NCBI RefSeq assembly: GCF_014192055.1
Contig: NZ_JACHXM010000005.1
Span: 39,935-103,934, forward strand
Direction of reading: 5' to 3'
Source of the DNA: Halomonas organivorans
Lineage (GTDB): Bacteria; Pseudomonadota; Gammaproteobacteria; Pseudomonadales; Halomonadaceae
DNA: 64,000 nucleotides
The notes under the pieces were generated by a model. That model did no database searches. It worked only from the letters and a program-made list of their open reading frames with translations, and was not told the DNA's origin. Shown here piece after piece: positions 29,524-38,604 of the stretch. The first letter of the stretch is position 1; each line of letters starts with the position of its first letter. The position numbers and the translations under genes were made by a program.

Positions 29524-30702
29524 ATGTCAGATAGTTCCATGCGACAGCTCTTTCAGGACAACCGAGTCAAGGGGCTGACCGCCGTTGCCGTGGTGGCCGT
29601 CGTCTGGGCGCTGTTCGCACAGTCCAGCGCCAGTTCCAGCAACGAAGCTCGCCGCTCCCTGGAGTCCCGCCTGGATGCGGCCCAGTCCGAGAATGACGAA
29701 CTCCAGAGCCAGGTCGCCGAGCAGCAGGCGGCGCAATCCGAGGTCGAGGAACTGCAGGCGCGTACCGATGAGCTCGAGCAACAGCGCCAGGCGGCCGAAG
29801 CCGAACTGGAGAGCGTGACCGCCGAGGTGGAGCAGGCCAGGTCGCAGCTCGAGGAAGCCAACGCCGCCCTCGAGCCCTTGCAGTCCAAGGTCTCCGAGGC
29901 CGAGCAGCGGCTCGAGGAGCGTCAGGCGTCCCTGGAGGACACCGAGCAGCAGGTGGAAGACGCCACCCAGGCGCTTGACGAGGCGCAGGCGGCTCGCGAC
30001 GAGGCCGTGCAAGCGAAGCAGCAGGCCGAGCGGCAGCGGGACAACCTGGTGGAGCAGGTGACCGAGCTCGAGCAGCAGCGCGGTGAACTCGAAGCCTCCC
30101 TGGCGCCGCTGCGCGAGGAACATCAACAGCTGCAGGCCCAGCGCGACGATGCCAGCAGCAAGCTGGATGCACTGAATACCAAGCTGCAGGAAGGCCGCGA
30201 GCAGCTGGCGGGGCTCGACACCAGGGTCGAGGCGCGCAGCCAGCAGTTGGCGCAGTTGAAGAGCGAGCTGGCCGGCTGGCGCGATGCCCTGGCCGACCTG
30301 GATGCCGAGATGACATCGCCTGCCGAGCCGGCCGCAATGCAGGACGGCGAGCAAGCGGCGTCGTCCACCGATTCGGGCGAGGATCAGTCGGCCGCATCGC
30401 AGGACGGCGAGAAAGCGGCGTCGTCTACCGACGCGAGCGAGGATCAGTCGGCCGCATCGCAGGACGGCGAGCAAGCGGCGTCGTCTACCGACGCGAGCGA
30501 GGATCAGTCGGACGCATCGCAGGACGGCGAGCAATCGGCGTCGTCCACTGAGGCGAACGAGGATCAGTCGGCCGCATCGCAGGACGGCGAGAAAGCGGCC
30601 TCGTCCACGGAGCCGGCTGGGGAACAACAGCCGCAACCTTCCGCTGGGAAGGATGCGTCATCGTCCGCATCAAGCGACAAGGCGGAAGCCCAGGAAGTCT
30701 GA
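29524..30702 (+). CDS. Membrane-anchored coiled-coil protein with acidic Ser/Ala repeats
   Basis: 392-residue protein of unknown function. A single hydrophobic segment (GLTAVAVVAVVWALFAQ, about residues 15-31) is followed by a long coiled coil rich in Glu, Gln and Ala (about 40-265). The C-terminal tail (about 270-365) is built from the 20-residue repeat A-A-S-Q-D-G-E-(K/Q)-A-A-S-S-T-D-A-S-E-D-Q-S, encoded by 60-bp tandem repeats. The topology suggests an anchored, outward-projecting rod with a disordered acidic tail. The ATG at 29524 has AGGGAG upstream. A terminator follows. Confidence 0.8.
   Translation: MSDSSMRQLFQDNRVKGLTAVAVVAVVWALFAQSSASSSNEARRSLESRLDAAQSENDELQSQVAEQQAAQSEVEELQARTDELEQQRQAAEAELESVTAEVEQARSQLEEANAALEPLQSKVSEAEQRLEERQASLEDTEQQVEDATQALDEAQAARDEAVQAKQQAERQRDNLVEQVTELEQQRGELEASLAPLREEHQQLQAQRDDASSKLDALNTKLQEGREQLAGLDTRVEARSQQLAQLKSELAGWRDALADLDAEMTSPAEPAAMQDGEQAASSTDSGEDQSAASQDGEKAASSTDASEDQSAASQDGEQAASSTDASEDQSDASQDGEQSASSTEANEDQSAASQDGEKAASSTEPAGEQQPQPSAGKDASSSASSDKAEAQEV
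30331..30615 (+). repeat. 60-bp in-frame tandem repeat
   Basis: Nearly five units with an exact period of 60 bp, all in frame within the coiled-coil protein gene. Units differ by scattered substitutions, several of them synonymous or conservative, so the array is under protein-level constraint but prone to copy-number change. Confidence 0.92.
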
Positions 30703-30717
30703 ACTCGGACGTACCGT

Positions 30718-30754
30718 CGACAAAGGGCGCGCTCAGGCGTGCCCTTTGTCGTTC
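30718..30754 (+). terminator. Terminator-like hairpin after the coiled-coil gene
   Basis: GACAAAGGGC (30719-30728) pairs with GCCCTTTGTC (30741-30750) around a 12-nt loop; the tail GTTC is T-poor, so strength is uncertain. Confidence 0.6.
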
Positions 30755-30838
30755 ATGGACATCCGTGACGTTGTATCGTGCGGTGAACGGCCAGGTATAC
30801 TGGCATGACCCGACCCTCAGGAGGTCGGCCCCAAACGC

Positions 30839-31660
30839 ATGAAGGAGCGAGTCGTGATCGAAGGGGTCAAGCATATCGTCGCCGTGGCATCCGGCAAGGG
30901 GGGCGTCGGCAAGTCCACCGTTGCCGTCAACCTGGCACTGGCCATGGCGGCCGAAGGCTATCGCGTGGGCATCCTGGATGCTGACATACATGGGCCCAGC
31001 CAGGCCCGGATGCTGGGCGTCGAGGAGGGTACGCGGCCGGAGGCCGCCGACGAGAAGCGCATGAAGCCACTGCGGGCGCACGGCCTGCAGGCCATGTCGA
31101 TGGCCTTCATGGTCGACACCCGCGAGCCCATGGTGTGGCGCGGGCCCATGGTGGCCGGGGCCTTCCAGCAGTTGCTGACCCAGACCGTGTGGGATGACCT
31201 GGACGTGCTGTTCGTCGACATGCCGCCGGGTACCGGCGATATCCAGTTGACGCTGGCCCAGAAGGTGCCGGTGGACGGTGCGGTGATCGTCACCACGCCC
31301 CAGGACATCGCCCTGCTGGACGCCCGCAAGGGTATCGAGATGTTCCGCAAGGTGAACGTGCCGGTGTTCGGCGTGGTGGAGAACATGAGCCTGCACGTCT
31401 GCTCGAACTGCGGGCACAGCGAGCCGATCTTCGGCGAGGGCGGCGGCGAGCGCATCGCCGGCGAGTACGACACTCGCCTGCTGGGGCGGCTGCCGCTGGC
31501 GCTGGCCATCCGCGAGCAGGTCGATGGTGGCCGTCCCACGGTGGTTGCCGAGCCGGACGGCGAAGTGGCGGCGAGCTTCCGCGCCATGGCCCGCCAGGTG
31601 GCCGAACAGCTCGAGGGAGCGTCGCCGGACGAGGGGCCGGAAATCTCCTTCAGCGACTGA
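30839..31660 (+). CDS. apbC: Mrp/ApbC-family iron-sulfur cluster carrier ATPase
   Basis: 273-residue P-loop ATPase that carries [4Fe-4S] clusters to apoproteins. The deviant Walker [10 protein letters not shown] is at residues 19-27, with VDMPPGTGD and the cluster-binding CSNC motif ([10 protein letters not shown]). It lacks the N-terminal MIP18/DUF59 domain present in E. coli ApbC, as many gammaproteobacterial forms do. It is next to dcd, a common gammaproteobacterial arrangement. Confidence 0.93.
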   Translation: MKERVVIEGVKHIVAVASGKGGVGKSTVAVNLALAMAAEGYRVGILDADIHGPSQARMLGVEEGTRPEAADEKRMKPLRAHGLQAMSMAFMVDTREPMVWRGPMVAGAFQQLLTQTVWDDLDVLFVDMPPGTGDIQLTLAQKVPVDGAVIVTTPQDIALLDARKGIEMFRKVNVPVFGVVENMSLHVCSNCGHSEPIFGEGGGERIAGEYDTRLLGRLPLALAIREQVDGGRPTVVAEPDGEVAASFRAMARQVAEQLEGASPDEGPEISFSD

Positions 31661-31751
31661 CGTCGCCAGCGGCGCGAAAAGTGACGACCGCCTCCGGGGT
31701 CGCTATCATGGCGGCCCCCTTACGTTTCCACATCACCCAGCAGGACGACCC

Positions 31752-32318
31752 ATGAGCATCAAATCCGACCACTGGATCCGCCGCATGGCCGAGCGGGATG
31801 GCATGATCGAGCCCTTCGAGGCCGACCAGGTGCGCTATGTGAACGATCGGCGGGTGATCTCCTACGGGACGTCCAGCTACGGCTACGACGTGCGCTGTGC
31901 CGACGAGTTCAAGGTGTTCACCAACATCCACTCGGCGGTGGTCGATCCCAAGGGGTTCGACGACAAGAGCTTCGTCGACATCAAGGGCGACGTCTGCGTG
32001 ATTCCGCCCAACTCCTTCGCCCTGGCGCGCACCGTGGAGTATTTCCGCATCCCGCGTAGCGTGCTGACCATCTGCCTCGGCAAGTCGACCTATGCGCGCT
32101 GCGGGATCATCGTCAACGTCACGCCGCTGGAGCCGGAGTGGGAAGGGCACGTGACCCTGGAGTTTTCCAACACCACCAACCTGCCGGCCAAGATCTACGC
32201 CAACGAAGGCGTGGCCCAGATGCTGTTCCTGGAGTCCGACGAGGTCTGCGCGACCTCCTACAAGGACCGCGGCGGCAAGTATATGGGGCAGAGAGGCGTG
32301 ACCCTCCCGCGTACCTGA
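31752..32318 (+). CDS. dcd: dCTP deaminase
   Basis: 188-residue trimeric enzyme that deaminates dCTP to dUTP, the main source of dTTP precursors in enteric bacteria. Family motifs are SYGYDVR, the catalytic Glu region in [30 protein letters not shown] and QMLFLE. The start [14 protein letters not shown] is typical. It follows apbC by 91 bp. Repeats begin within 10 bp of its stop. Confidence 0.97.
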   Translation: MSIKSDHWIRRMAERDGMIEPFEADQVRYVNDRRVISYGTSSYGYDVRCADEFKVFTNIHSAVVDPKGFDDKSFVDIKGDVCVIPPNSFALARTVEYFRIPRSVLTICLGKSTYARCGIIVNVTPLEPEWEGHVTLEFSNTTNLPAKIYANEGVAQMLFLESDEVCATSYKDRGGKYMGQRGVTLPRT

Positions 32319-32325
32319 CCGGCCT

Positions 32326-32429
32326 TCGGACGTAAGCTTGAAGAGCGGTGCTCCGCACCTGGAAGAACGCCCGCTTCGCGGACGTAAGCTTGAAGAGCGG
32401 TGCTGCGCACCTGGAAGAACGCCCGCTTC
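32326..32429. repeat. Two 52-bp direct repeats after dcd
   Basis: CGGACGTAAGCTTGAAGAGC and the 32 bases after it occur at 32326 and again at 32378, nearly identical. They are followed by a third, partial and rearranged segment that includes AAGCTTGAAG motifs up to 32515. The GCCCGCTTCGCGG and CCGGGCTTCGCCCGG pieces can form small hairpins. Confidence 0.8.
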
Positions 32430-32540
32430 GCGGGCTTAAGCTGGAAGCTTGAAGAAAACCTGGCCGGGCTTCGCCCGGAGCTTGAAGTCATAAGCTTGAA
32501 GCTTGCAGAAAACCCTTGACCCGATGATGGCGGGGTTCAT

Positions 32541-32622
32541 GCTGCCTTCCAGCTTCCAGCTTCCAGCTTCCAGCTTCCAGCTTCCAGCTTCCAGCTTCCA
32601 GCTTCCAGCTTACAGCTTACAG
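32541..32622. repeat. CTTCCAG heptamer array at the end of purN
   Basis: The heptamer CTTCCAG is repeated about nine times without interruption, then twice as CTTACAG. The last units overlap the purN stop codon (complement of tta, 32617-32619). It is the same 7-bp style as the ure repeats but a different heptamer. Confidence 0.9.
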
Positions 32623-33357
32623 CTCCCGATCCTCGTCCAGCTCCTCGGTGGCGTCGGCGTGGGACATGCGCAGGCCCTGTTCCGGGAGCGGGGTGCCGTC
32701 GAAGCGGGCGCCGCCGTCGCGGAACTGCAGGCGGCCTTCCAGGCACCACTTCACGGCGATCGGGTAGATCAGGTGCTCGCGGGCGTGGACCTTCTCCTTG
32801 AGGCTGTCCTCGCTCTCGTCCTCGGCCACCTCGACGGCGGCCTGCAGCAGCACCGGGCCGCCGTCGAGCTCCTCGGTGACGAAGTGCACGCTGCAGCCGT
32901 GCTCGGCGACGCCGTCGGCCAGCGCCCGGGCGTGGGTGTGCAAGCCCTGGTAGGCCGGCAGCAGCGAGGGGTGGATATTGATCAGCCGGCCCAGGAAGCG
33001 TTGCACGAAGCGCGGGGTGAGGATGCGCATGAAGCCGGCCAGCACCACCAGGTCGGGCTCGTGGCGCTCGATGACCTTGATCAGGGCGCCGTCATAGGCC
33101 TCGCGGCTATCGTATTCGCGGTGGGGCAGGGCGACGGCGTCGATGCCGGCTTCTTGGGCGCGCTTGAGACCGTAGGCATCGGCCTGGTTGGAGATCACCG
33201 CGACGATCTCGCCGCCCAGGCGGTCGTGTTGCTGCTCGTCGATCAGCGCCTGGAGGTTGCTGCCGTTGCCGGAGATCAGTACCACCACCCGCCGAGCCTC
33301 GGCGGGCTCGGGGGTGAAGTCCTGCAGGGTATCGCTGGTGTAGCCGGTCTCGCTCAT
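32617..33357 (-). CDS. purN: Phosphoribosylglycinamide formyltransferase
   Basis: 246-residue enzyme of purine synthesis that formylates GAR with 10-formyl-THF. Motifs include [18 protein letters not shown], the catalytic Asn-His-Asp set in [17 protein letters not shown] and [16 protein letters not shown]. The C-terminus extends into a heptamer repeat array, where the stop lies. The start overlaps the purM stop (ATGA), so purMN is an operon read leftwards. Confidence 0.96.
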   Translation of the reverse strand: MSETGYTSDTLQDFTPEPAEARRVVVLISGNGSNLQALIDEQQHDRLGGEIVAVISNQADAYGLKRAQEAGIDAVALPHREYDSREAYDGALIKVIERHEPDLVVLAGFMRILTPRFVQRFLGRLINIHPSLLPAYQGLHTHARALADGVAEHGCSVHFVTEELDGGPVLLQAAVEVAEDESEDSLKEKVHAREHLIYPIAVKWCLEGRLQFRDGGARFDGTPLPEQGLRMSHADATEELDEDREL

Positions 33358-34427
33358 GCCTTGAGGTTCTCCAGCCGCACCGCTTCCTCGTCCTCGCCGC
33401 GGGCAACGATCTCGCCGATCCGATAGACCGTCTCGCCGAGGCCCTGCAGATGGGCGCGGGCCTGATCGGCCTTGTCCGCGGGCACCGCGATCACCATGCC
33501 GATGCCGCAGTTGAGCACCCGATACATCTCGCTTTCCTCGACGTTGCCCTGCTGCTGCAGCCAGTCGAACACCGCCGGGCGCTCCCAGCTGGCGACGTCG
33601 ACGCGAGCCGCCGCACCTTCGGGCAGCACGCGCGGCAGGTTCTCGGTGAGGCCGCCGCCGGTGATGTGCGACAGGGCATGCACCGGCACGTCGGTTTCCT
33701 TGAGCAGCGACAGCAGCGGCTTGACGTAGATCCGGGTCGGCGCGAGCAGCGCCTCGCCCAGCGGCCTGCCGTCGATGGCGGTCTCCAGTGACGCGCCGGA
33801 GACCTCGAGGATCTTGCGGATCAGCGAGTAGCCGTTGGAGTGAGGGCCGGAGGAGGCCATGCCCAGCAGCACGTCGCCCTCGGCGACCCGGCTGCCGTCG
33901 AGGATCTCGTCCTTCTCGACCACGCCGACGCAGAAACCGGCCAGGTCGTAGTCGCTGCCGTCGTACATGCCGGGCATCTCGGCCGTTTCGCCGCCCACCA
34001 GGGCGCAGCCGGCCTGTTCGCAGCCCTTGCCGATACCGGTCACCACGTCGGCGGCGATGTCCACGTCGAGCTTGCCCGTGGCATAGTAGTCGAGGAACAG
34101 CAGCGGCTCGGCGCCGGCCACCACCAGGTCGTTGACGCACATGGCCACCAGGTCGATGCCGATGGTGTCGTGGCGGCCCAGGTCCATGGCCAGGCGCAGC
34201 TTGGTGCCCACGCCGTCGGTGCCGGTGACCAGCACCGGCTCGCGGTAGCCGCTGGGCAGCTGGCACAGGGCGCCGAAGCCGCCCAGGCCGCCCATCACCT
34301 CGGGGCGGCTGGTGCGCTTGGCGACGCCCTTGATGCGGTCGACCAGGGCGTTGCCGGCATCGATGTCGACGCCGGCGTCCTTGTAGCTGAGAGAGGCGCC
34401 GCTCGGGCGGTTGGTGGAATCGGTCAT
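33354..34427 (-). CDS. purM: Phosphoribosylformylglycinamidine cyclo-ligase
   Basis: 357-residue AIR synthetase that closes the imidazole ring in purine synthesis. Family signatures: [14 protein letters not shown] near the N-terminus, [37 protein letters not shown] and [16 protein letters not shown]. The ATG at 34427 gives [10 protein letters not shown]; longer in-frame starts have no support. Divergent from perM, 141 bp apart, the usual gammaproteobacterial arrangement. Confidence 0.97.
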   Translation of the reverse strand: MTDSTNRPSGASLSYKDAGVDIDAGNALVDRIKGVAKRTSRPEVMGGLGGFGALCQLPSGYREPVLVTGTDGVGTKLRLAMDLGRHDTIGIDLVAMCVNDLVVAGAEPLLFLDYYATGKLDVDIAADVVTGIGKGCEQAGCALVGGETAEMPGMYDGSDYDLAGFCVGVVEKDEILDGSRVAEGDVLLGMASSGPHSNGYSLIRKILEVSGASLETAIDGRPLGEALLAPTRIYVKPLLSLLKETDVPVHALSHITGGGLTENLPRVLPEGAAARVDVASWERPAVFDWLQQQGNVEESEMYRVLNCGIGMVIAVPADKADQARAHLQGLGETVYRIGEIVARGEDEEAVRLENLKA

Positions 34428-34568
34428 GGCCTGTCCTGTATGAACATTGCGATCGATGAAACCCGTGGAGGTCGCGGCTCCGTCGGGCTGGGCAAGATGG
34501 GGCGTGAATTGTAGCATCACCACGCACGGCTCGCACCGCCGTGCCAGGCATCACACAGGGAGAGCGAG

Positions 34569-35645
34569 ATGCGCAGACAGGGGTGGATCCTGGTCGCTAC
34601 GGTGGCACTGGGACTGTGGTTCTTCATCAGCATCGAACCGGTGCTGATGCCATTTTTCGTCAGCATGGTGCTGGCCTATCTCGGCGACCCGCTGGCCGAT
34701 CGCCTGGAAGACATGGGACTGTCGCGGCGACTGTCGGTGTCGGTGGTGTTCCTGCTGCTGACGCTGGTGATCGTGTTGACCCTGCTGCTGGTGATTCCGC
34801 TGCTGGGACGCCAGATCGGCCAGGTGGTCCAGCTGCTGCCCGCCGCCCTGGACTGGGTGCAGGCCACGGTGCTTCCCGAGGTCCGCAGCCTGACCGGCAT
34901 CGACCTGGGGACGGACTTCGACCAGCTGCGCCAGGCGCTGCTCGACAACTGGCGTGAGACCGGCACCTTCGCCGCCACACTGCTGGCCAAGGTCTCGCAG
35001 TCGGGGCTGGCGCTGGCGGCTTGGGTAGGCAACCTGGCGCTGATACCGGTGGTGACCTTCTACCTGCTGCTGGATTGGGACATCCTGGTGGCCAAGGTGA
35101 GAGGGTCGCTGCCGCGGCACTGGGAGCCCGCCGCGGTACGCTTGGCCGGGGAATGCGACGAGGTGCTGGCCGCTTTCCTGCGTGGCCAGTTGATCGTGAT
35201 GCTGTGCCTGGGCGTCATCTACGCCGTCGGCCTGACCCTGCTGGGGGTCAAGTTCGGGCTGCTGATCGGGCTGCTGTCCGGCCTGGCCAGCATCGTCCCC
35301 TACCTGGGAGTGATCGTCGGCATCAGCGTCGCCGGCGTGGTGACCTTCTTCCAGTTCGGCGACTGGCTGATGCTGCTCGCCGTGGGCGGGGTCTTCGGCT
35401 TCGGCCAACTGGTGGAGAGCACGGTACTGCAGCCGAAGCTGCTGGGCGACAAGATCGGCCTGCACCCGGTGGCGGTGATCTTCGCCGTGCTGGCCGGCGG
35501 CCAGCTGTTCGGCTTCACCGGGATCCTGCTGGCACTGCCGGTGGCGGCCGTGGTGATGGTGGTGTTGCGTTATCTCCACGAGCATTATAAAAACAGCACA
35601 CTTTACGATTCGGGCCGCAGGCCCCAGGACGAGGAGTCGCCATGA
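34569..35645 (+). CDS. AI-2E family (PerM-type) membrane transporter
   Basis: 358-residue inner-membrane protein of the AI-2E/PerM family, with about eight TM segments and a mid-protein soluble stretch. Motifs are FFISIEPVLMPFFVSMVLAYLGDP and VPYLGVIVG...FGFGQLVESTVLQPKLLG. Family members have been linked to AI-2 export or ion antiport, so the substrate is left open. It overlaps hda by 4 nt; the purM-perM-hda order is conserved in gammaproteobacteria. Confidence 0.9.
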   Translation: MRRQGWILVATVALGLWFFISIEPVLMPFFVSMVLAYLGDPLADRLEDMGLSRRLSVSVVFLLLTLVIVLTLLLVIPLLGRQIGQVVQLLPAALDWVQATVLPEVRSLTGIDLGTDFDQLRQALLDNWRETGTFAATLLAKVSQSGLALAAWVGNLALIPVVTFYLLLDWDILVAKVRGSLPRHWEPAAVRLAGECDEVLAAFLRGQLIVMLCLGVIYAVGLTLLGVKFGLLIGLLSGLASIVPYLGVIVGISVAGVVTFFQFGDWLMLLAVGGVFGFGQLVESTVLQPKLLGDKIGLHPVAVIFAVLAGGQLFGFTGILLALPVAAVVMVVLRYLHEHYKNSTLYDSGRRPQDEESP

Positions 35646-36343
35646 GTCGAGCACCCGCGCAGCTGCCGCTGGGCGTGGGGCTGCGCGACGACGCCACCTT
35701 CGCCAACTTCCATCCCGGCCCCGGCGCCGCCCTGGTCGATCGTCTGAAGCACCAGCTCGACGATGACGGCGAGCCGTTCCTGTATCTCTGGGGCAGTGAG
35801 GGCGTAGGTCGCAGCCACCTGTTGCAGGCGGCCTGTCACGCCGCTTCGGATCGCGATCGGCGAGCGCTCTACCTGCCGCTCGAAGAACTCGGCCACTTCC
35901 CGCCACTGATGCTGGAGGAGGTGGAGCGGCTCGACCTGGTGGCCATCGACGATCTCGAGCGGGTGGTGGGGCGAAAGCGCTGGGAAGAAGCGCTGTTTCA
36001 TGCCTTCAATCGCTTGCGCGATGCGGGGCGTCGCCTGGTGATCGCCGCCGAGGCGCCGCCGCGGCAGCTGGCCGTGAAGCTTCCGGATCTGGCCTCTCGG
36101 CTGACCTGGGGAATGACCTTCCATGTCCAGGGGCTCGGTGACGACGACCGACTTGCCGCCCTGCAATTACGGGCGCGGATGCGGGGCATGCAGCTACCCG
36201 ACGAGGTGGCGCGCTACATCCTGCACCGCGGGCCTCGCACGCTGGAGGCGCTGTTCGAGTCCCTGGAGACGCTGGACCATGCCTCGCTTTCCGCCCAGCG
36301 CAAGCTGACCATTCCGTTCGTCAAGCAGGCGCTGGGCTGGTAG
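35642..36343 (+). CDS. hda: DnaA regulatory inactivator Hda
   Basis: 233-residue AAA+ protein that, together with the DNA-bound sliding clamp, stimulates hydrolysis of DnaA-ATP after initiation. The clamp-binding hexamer QLPLGV is at residues 7-12. A degenerate P-loop (GSEGVGRSHLL), LVAIDDLERV and the sensor II region are present. Length is typical. Overlaps perM. Confidence 0.95.
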   Translation: MSRAPAQLPLGVGLRDDATFANFHPGPGAALVDRLKHQLDDDGEPFLYLWGSEGVGRSHLLQAACHAASDRDRRALYLPLEELGHFPPLMLEEVERLDLVAIDDLERVVGRKRWEEALFHAFNRLRDAGRRLVIAAEAPPRQLAVKLPDLASRLTWGMTFHVQGLGDDDRLAALQLRARMRGMQLPDEVARYILHRGPRTLEALFESLETLDHASLSAQRKLTIPFVKQALGW

Positions 36344-36375
36344 TCAGGGGATGAAGTGGCCCGTGACGACCGCTG

Positions 36376-37254
36376 TCACTCCTGCTGGCCGCACAGCCAT
36401 TCGGTATCGAATCGGAAGGCGTTGAGGACGTCGTCCTGGGTGAAGCCGTTGTCCTCGAGGATGTCTTGCCAGGCTTGGGTATTGCGGTAGTCGAGCAGTA
36501 CCTCATCGAAGGCATCGCGCAGCGTCGTGGCGTCCAGAGGGAAGGTGAAGGCGCCCCAGCTTCTCACGATCTCCCCGTTCACCTTGGGATCCTCGAAGTT
36601 CTGTACCACCTCGACCTCGGGGCTCTGCTCTTCCAATCGGCTCACCGTGAGCCCGGTGCCGGCGTAGGCATCGGCCCGGTCGTCGAGCAGGGTGTCGATG
36701 GCCGCTGCGTTGTCGTCGATGACCACCACCTGGTCTTCCGGAACGCCCAGTGCCGTCATGATGTCGACCTGGGTGGCGCCCCCCAGCACCGCTACGCGGA
36801 TGTCGTCGCGGTCGGCGAAGTCCGCGTAGCCGTTGATTTCGAGCGGGTTGGCGGCGCGCACCAGCAGGCCTTCCCCGTAGGAGGTGTTGGGGGCCGAGAA
36901 CAGCACCCGCTGGCAGCGTTCCGGGCGAATCGCCATCTCGGCGGCGGCCATGTCGAAGCGGCCTTCCTCCAGGCCGGGGATCAGGTCGCCGAAGGACGTC
37001 ACGACCCATTCGATGTCATCGATGCCGAGCTCTCCCAGCACGTGTCGCGCCACCTCGGGACCGGGGCCTTGCCCCTGGCCGCTGTCGTCGAGATAGCCGT
37101 AGGGCACCTCGTTGGCCACCGCGACGCGAATGCTGCCCTGTTCCTGCAGCTCGTCGAGGCTGGCGGCCTGCGCCGAGCCGACGACGGTCAGGGCCAGGGG
37201 AAGTGCCCACCAGGCCAGCATGCCCCGGCCGACGTCGTGCGTGCTCCGTTCCAT
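36376..37254 (-). CDS. EhuB-like ectoine/amino-acid ABC binding protein (orphan)
   Basis: 292-residue periplasmic binding protein of the polar-amino-acid family 3 type, most like EhuB, the ectoine/hydroxyectoine receptor. The signal peptide ends AQA-ASLDELQ. The mature segment GSIRVAVANEVPYGYLDDSGQGQGPGPEVA and ADAYAGTGLTV fit EhuB. No ehuC, ehuD or ehuA lies beside it; the partner permease is elsewhere or absent. Neighbours are unrelated (hda, lipoprotein). Confidence 0.8.
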   Translation of the reverse strand: MERSTHDVGRGMLAWWALPLALTVVGSAQAASLDELQEQGSIRVAVANEVPYGYLDDSGQGQGPGPEVARHVLGELGIDDIEWVVTSFGDLIPGLEEGRFDMAAAEMAIRPERCQRVLFSAPNTSYGEGLLVRAANPLEINGYADFADRDDIRVAVLGGATQVDIMTALGVPEDQVVVIDDNAAAIDTLLDDRADAYAGTGLTVSRLEEQSPEVEVVQNFEDPKVNGEIVRSWGAFTFPLDATTLRDAFDEVLLDYRNTQAWQDILEDNGFTQDDVLNAFRFDTEWLCGQQE

Positions 37255-37346
37255 GTCGTCTTCTCCCGATTCGGGCTCCCGATCCGAAGTATCGCGAGCA
37301 TCGCCTTCAGGGTAGAAGCCAGGCCACAGAGGCGCCATTGGTGCGC

Positions 37347-37898
37347 TCAGCGGTTCAATTGCACCTCGCGGTGCTGGCCATCGGCCAGCGACACCTGATG
37401 GATGATGATGTTTCGACGCCCGCTGGTGGGGTCGGCAACGCTGCCGGAGACGTAGAAGTTGCCGGACGGCAGGCCGCGCAGCAGGAAGTAGCCGTCGGCA
37501 TCGGTGCGGGTAGTATGGGTATAGGCGCGGGCCCGCGGATCGGCGGGTTCCACCGCGCGGCCGGCCAGGGCCTGCTCGGCGGCCTCGGCGGAATAGGTGG
37601 TCACCGGTGCCACCGAGATCGTCTCGCCGGCGCCGGCCACGGTGCCCGATGCGGTGTTCAGCGTCAGGCGACCGCTGAGGGCGGCGTTGCCGGTCTTCTC
37701 CAGGGCCGCATATTGCTCGGCGGGAAAAGGCACCTGGCGCGGCACGCGTCCTGAGGGGGAGGGCGCGGTGTCGGGCGCTCGCTCGCCGATGTCGATGACC
37801 TCGGCGGGGCCGCCGCGTCGCGTGACGCCCTCCGGCGGCAGCATCTGGCAGCCGGTGAGGATCAGTCCCATCAGGATGGGTAGGTAGGGGTGTTTCAT
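37347..37898 (-). CDS. Lipoprotein with carboxypeptidase-regulatory-like domain
   Basis: 183-residue predicted lipoprotein. The lipobox LTGC places the lipidated Cys at about residue 17. A Pro/Ala-rich linker follows, then a beta-rich C-terminal domain with DADGYFLLRGLPSGNFYVSGSV, typical of transthyretin-like carboxypeptidase-regulatory folds. Function unknown; likely an outer-membrane-anchored periplasmic protein. Confidence 0.7.
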   Translation of the reverse strand: MKHPYLPILMGLILTGCQMLPPEGVTRRGGPAEVIDIGERAPDTAPSPSGRVPRQVPFPAEQYAALEKTGNAALSGRLTLNTASGTVAGAGETISVAPVTTYSAEAAEQALAGRAVEPADPRARAYTHTTRTDADGYFLLRGLPSGNFYVSGSVADPTSGRRNIIIHQVSLADGQHREVQLNR

Positions 37899-37954
37899 TG
37901 CACTCTCCCGTGACGGGTTGGCCCTGTGCGGGGAGAGAGCTTACCGCAAATGGC

Positions 37955-37990
37955 AAACGAAAGGGGCCACCGCCGTAGCGGTGGCCCCTT
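37955..37990 (-). terminator. Terminator after the phasin gene
   Basis: A perfect 13-bp stem (37961-37973 with 37978-37990) with a 4-nt loop; on the minus strand it is followed by TCGTTTGCC. It separates the phasin from the lipoprotein gene. Confidence 0.8.
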
Positions 37991-38014
37991 CGCAGCAGCG
38001 AGTCGCGGTCAGGC

Positions 38015-38383
38015 TTACTTGGCGGCCTTGGTGGCGGTCTCGGTGGCCTGCTTGACGTTCTCTTCGGTCAGCTTCTGGCTCTGCTGGACGAAGTCCTGCT
38101 GCAGGGAGACGACCTTCTCGGCATCGCCCTTGAGGCGCTCGGTCAGGTCCTTGGCGACCTTCTGCTGGCCTTCCATGTAGCTGCGCAGGCCTTCGGCGTC
38201 CTTGATGTCGAGCAGGGCGCGGAGCTGGGCCAGGCCGGTCTCGGTGTAGGCGCGGCCGGCCTCGAGCTGGGCGCTGGTCAGCTTCTCGGCGAAGTCCACG
38301 GACAGGCCGGCGTAGGCGCGGGCCGGGCCGAAGAACAGCGATTCGAACTGCTCGGTGAACTGCTTGGTGTCGAAGTTTTGCAT
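38015..38383 (-). CDS. Phasin (PHA granule-associated protein)
   Basis: 122-residue phasin-family protein, starting MQNFDTKQFTEQFESLFFGPARAY. Phasins coat polyhydroxyalkanoate granules as amphipathic helices, here seen as a fully helical, Lys/Glu/Gln-rich sequence with KQATETATKAAK at the end. AGGAGG lies upstream of the ATG at 38383. The promoter region holds two TGCAGTGCA-centred sites (see separate entry). Its presence indicates PHA storage capacity. Confidence 0.88.
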   Translation of the reverse strand: MQNFDTKQFTEQFESLFFGPARAYAGLSVDFAEKLTSAQLEAGRAYTETGLAQLRALLDIKDAEGLRSYMEGQQKVAKDLTERLKGDAEKVVSLQQDFVQQSQKLTEENVKQATETATKAAK

Positions 38384-38451
38384 CGTGTTCGCCTCCTGTG
38401 ATGGCGTCCGTCTCGAAGGCCTGGGCGGGAATGCCGATGCCTTCTCTCGTC

Positions 38452-38493
38452 TGTTGCAGTGCACAATAGCAGTCGGTTTTGTGCAGTGCAACA
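38452..38493. promoter_or_regulatory. Candidate PhaR-type operator pair upstream of the phasin gene
   Basis: TGTTGCAGTGCACAA (38452-38466) and, on the other strand, TGTTGCACTGCACAA (38479-38493) are near-identical sites arranged as an inverted pair, 27 bp centre to centre. They fit the TGC-N3-GCA pattern reported for PhaR/PhbF repressors of phasin genes. Regulation by PhaR is inferred, as no phaR is in the window. Confidence 0.55.
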
Positions 38494-38604
38494 TCGCCGC
38501 GCACTTTTTCTTGCTCGCTTTTCCTTCCCCCGATAGCGGCGCGCCTTGCAAGAGGCCGGTGGCGGCACCATGGTGAGGAAGACATCTTCCCGGAGGAGCC
38601 GAAC

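Noticed and set aside
32541-32622. CRISPR array
   Set aside because: The units are 7 bp without spacers and no cas genes are present; they are simple tandem repeats.
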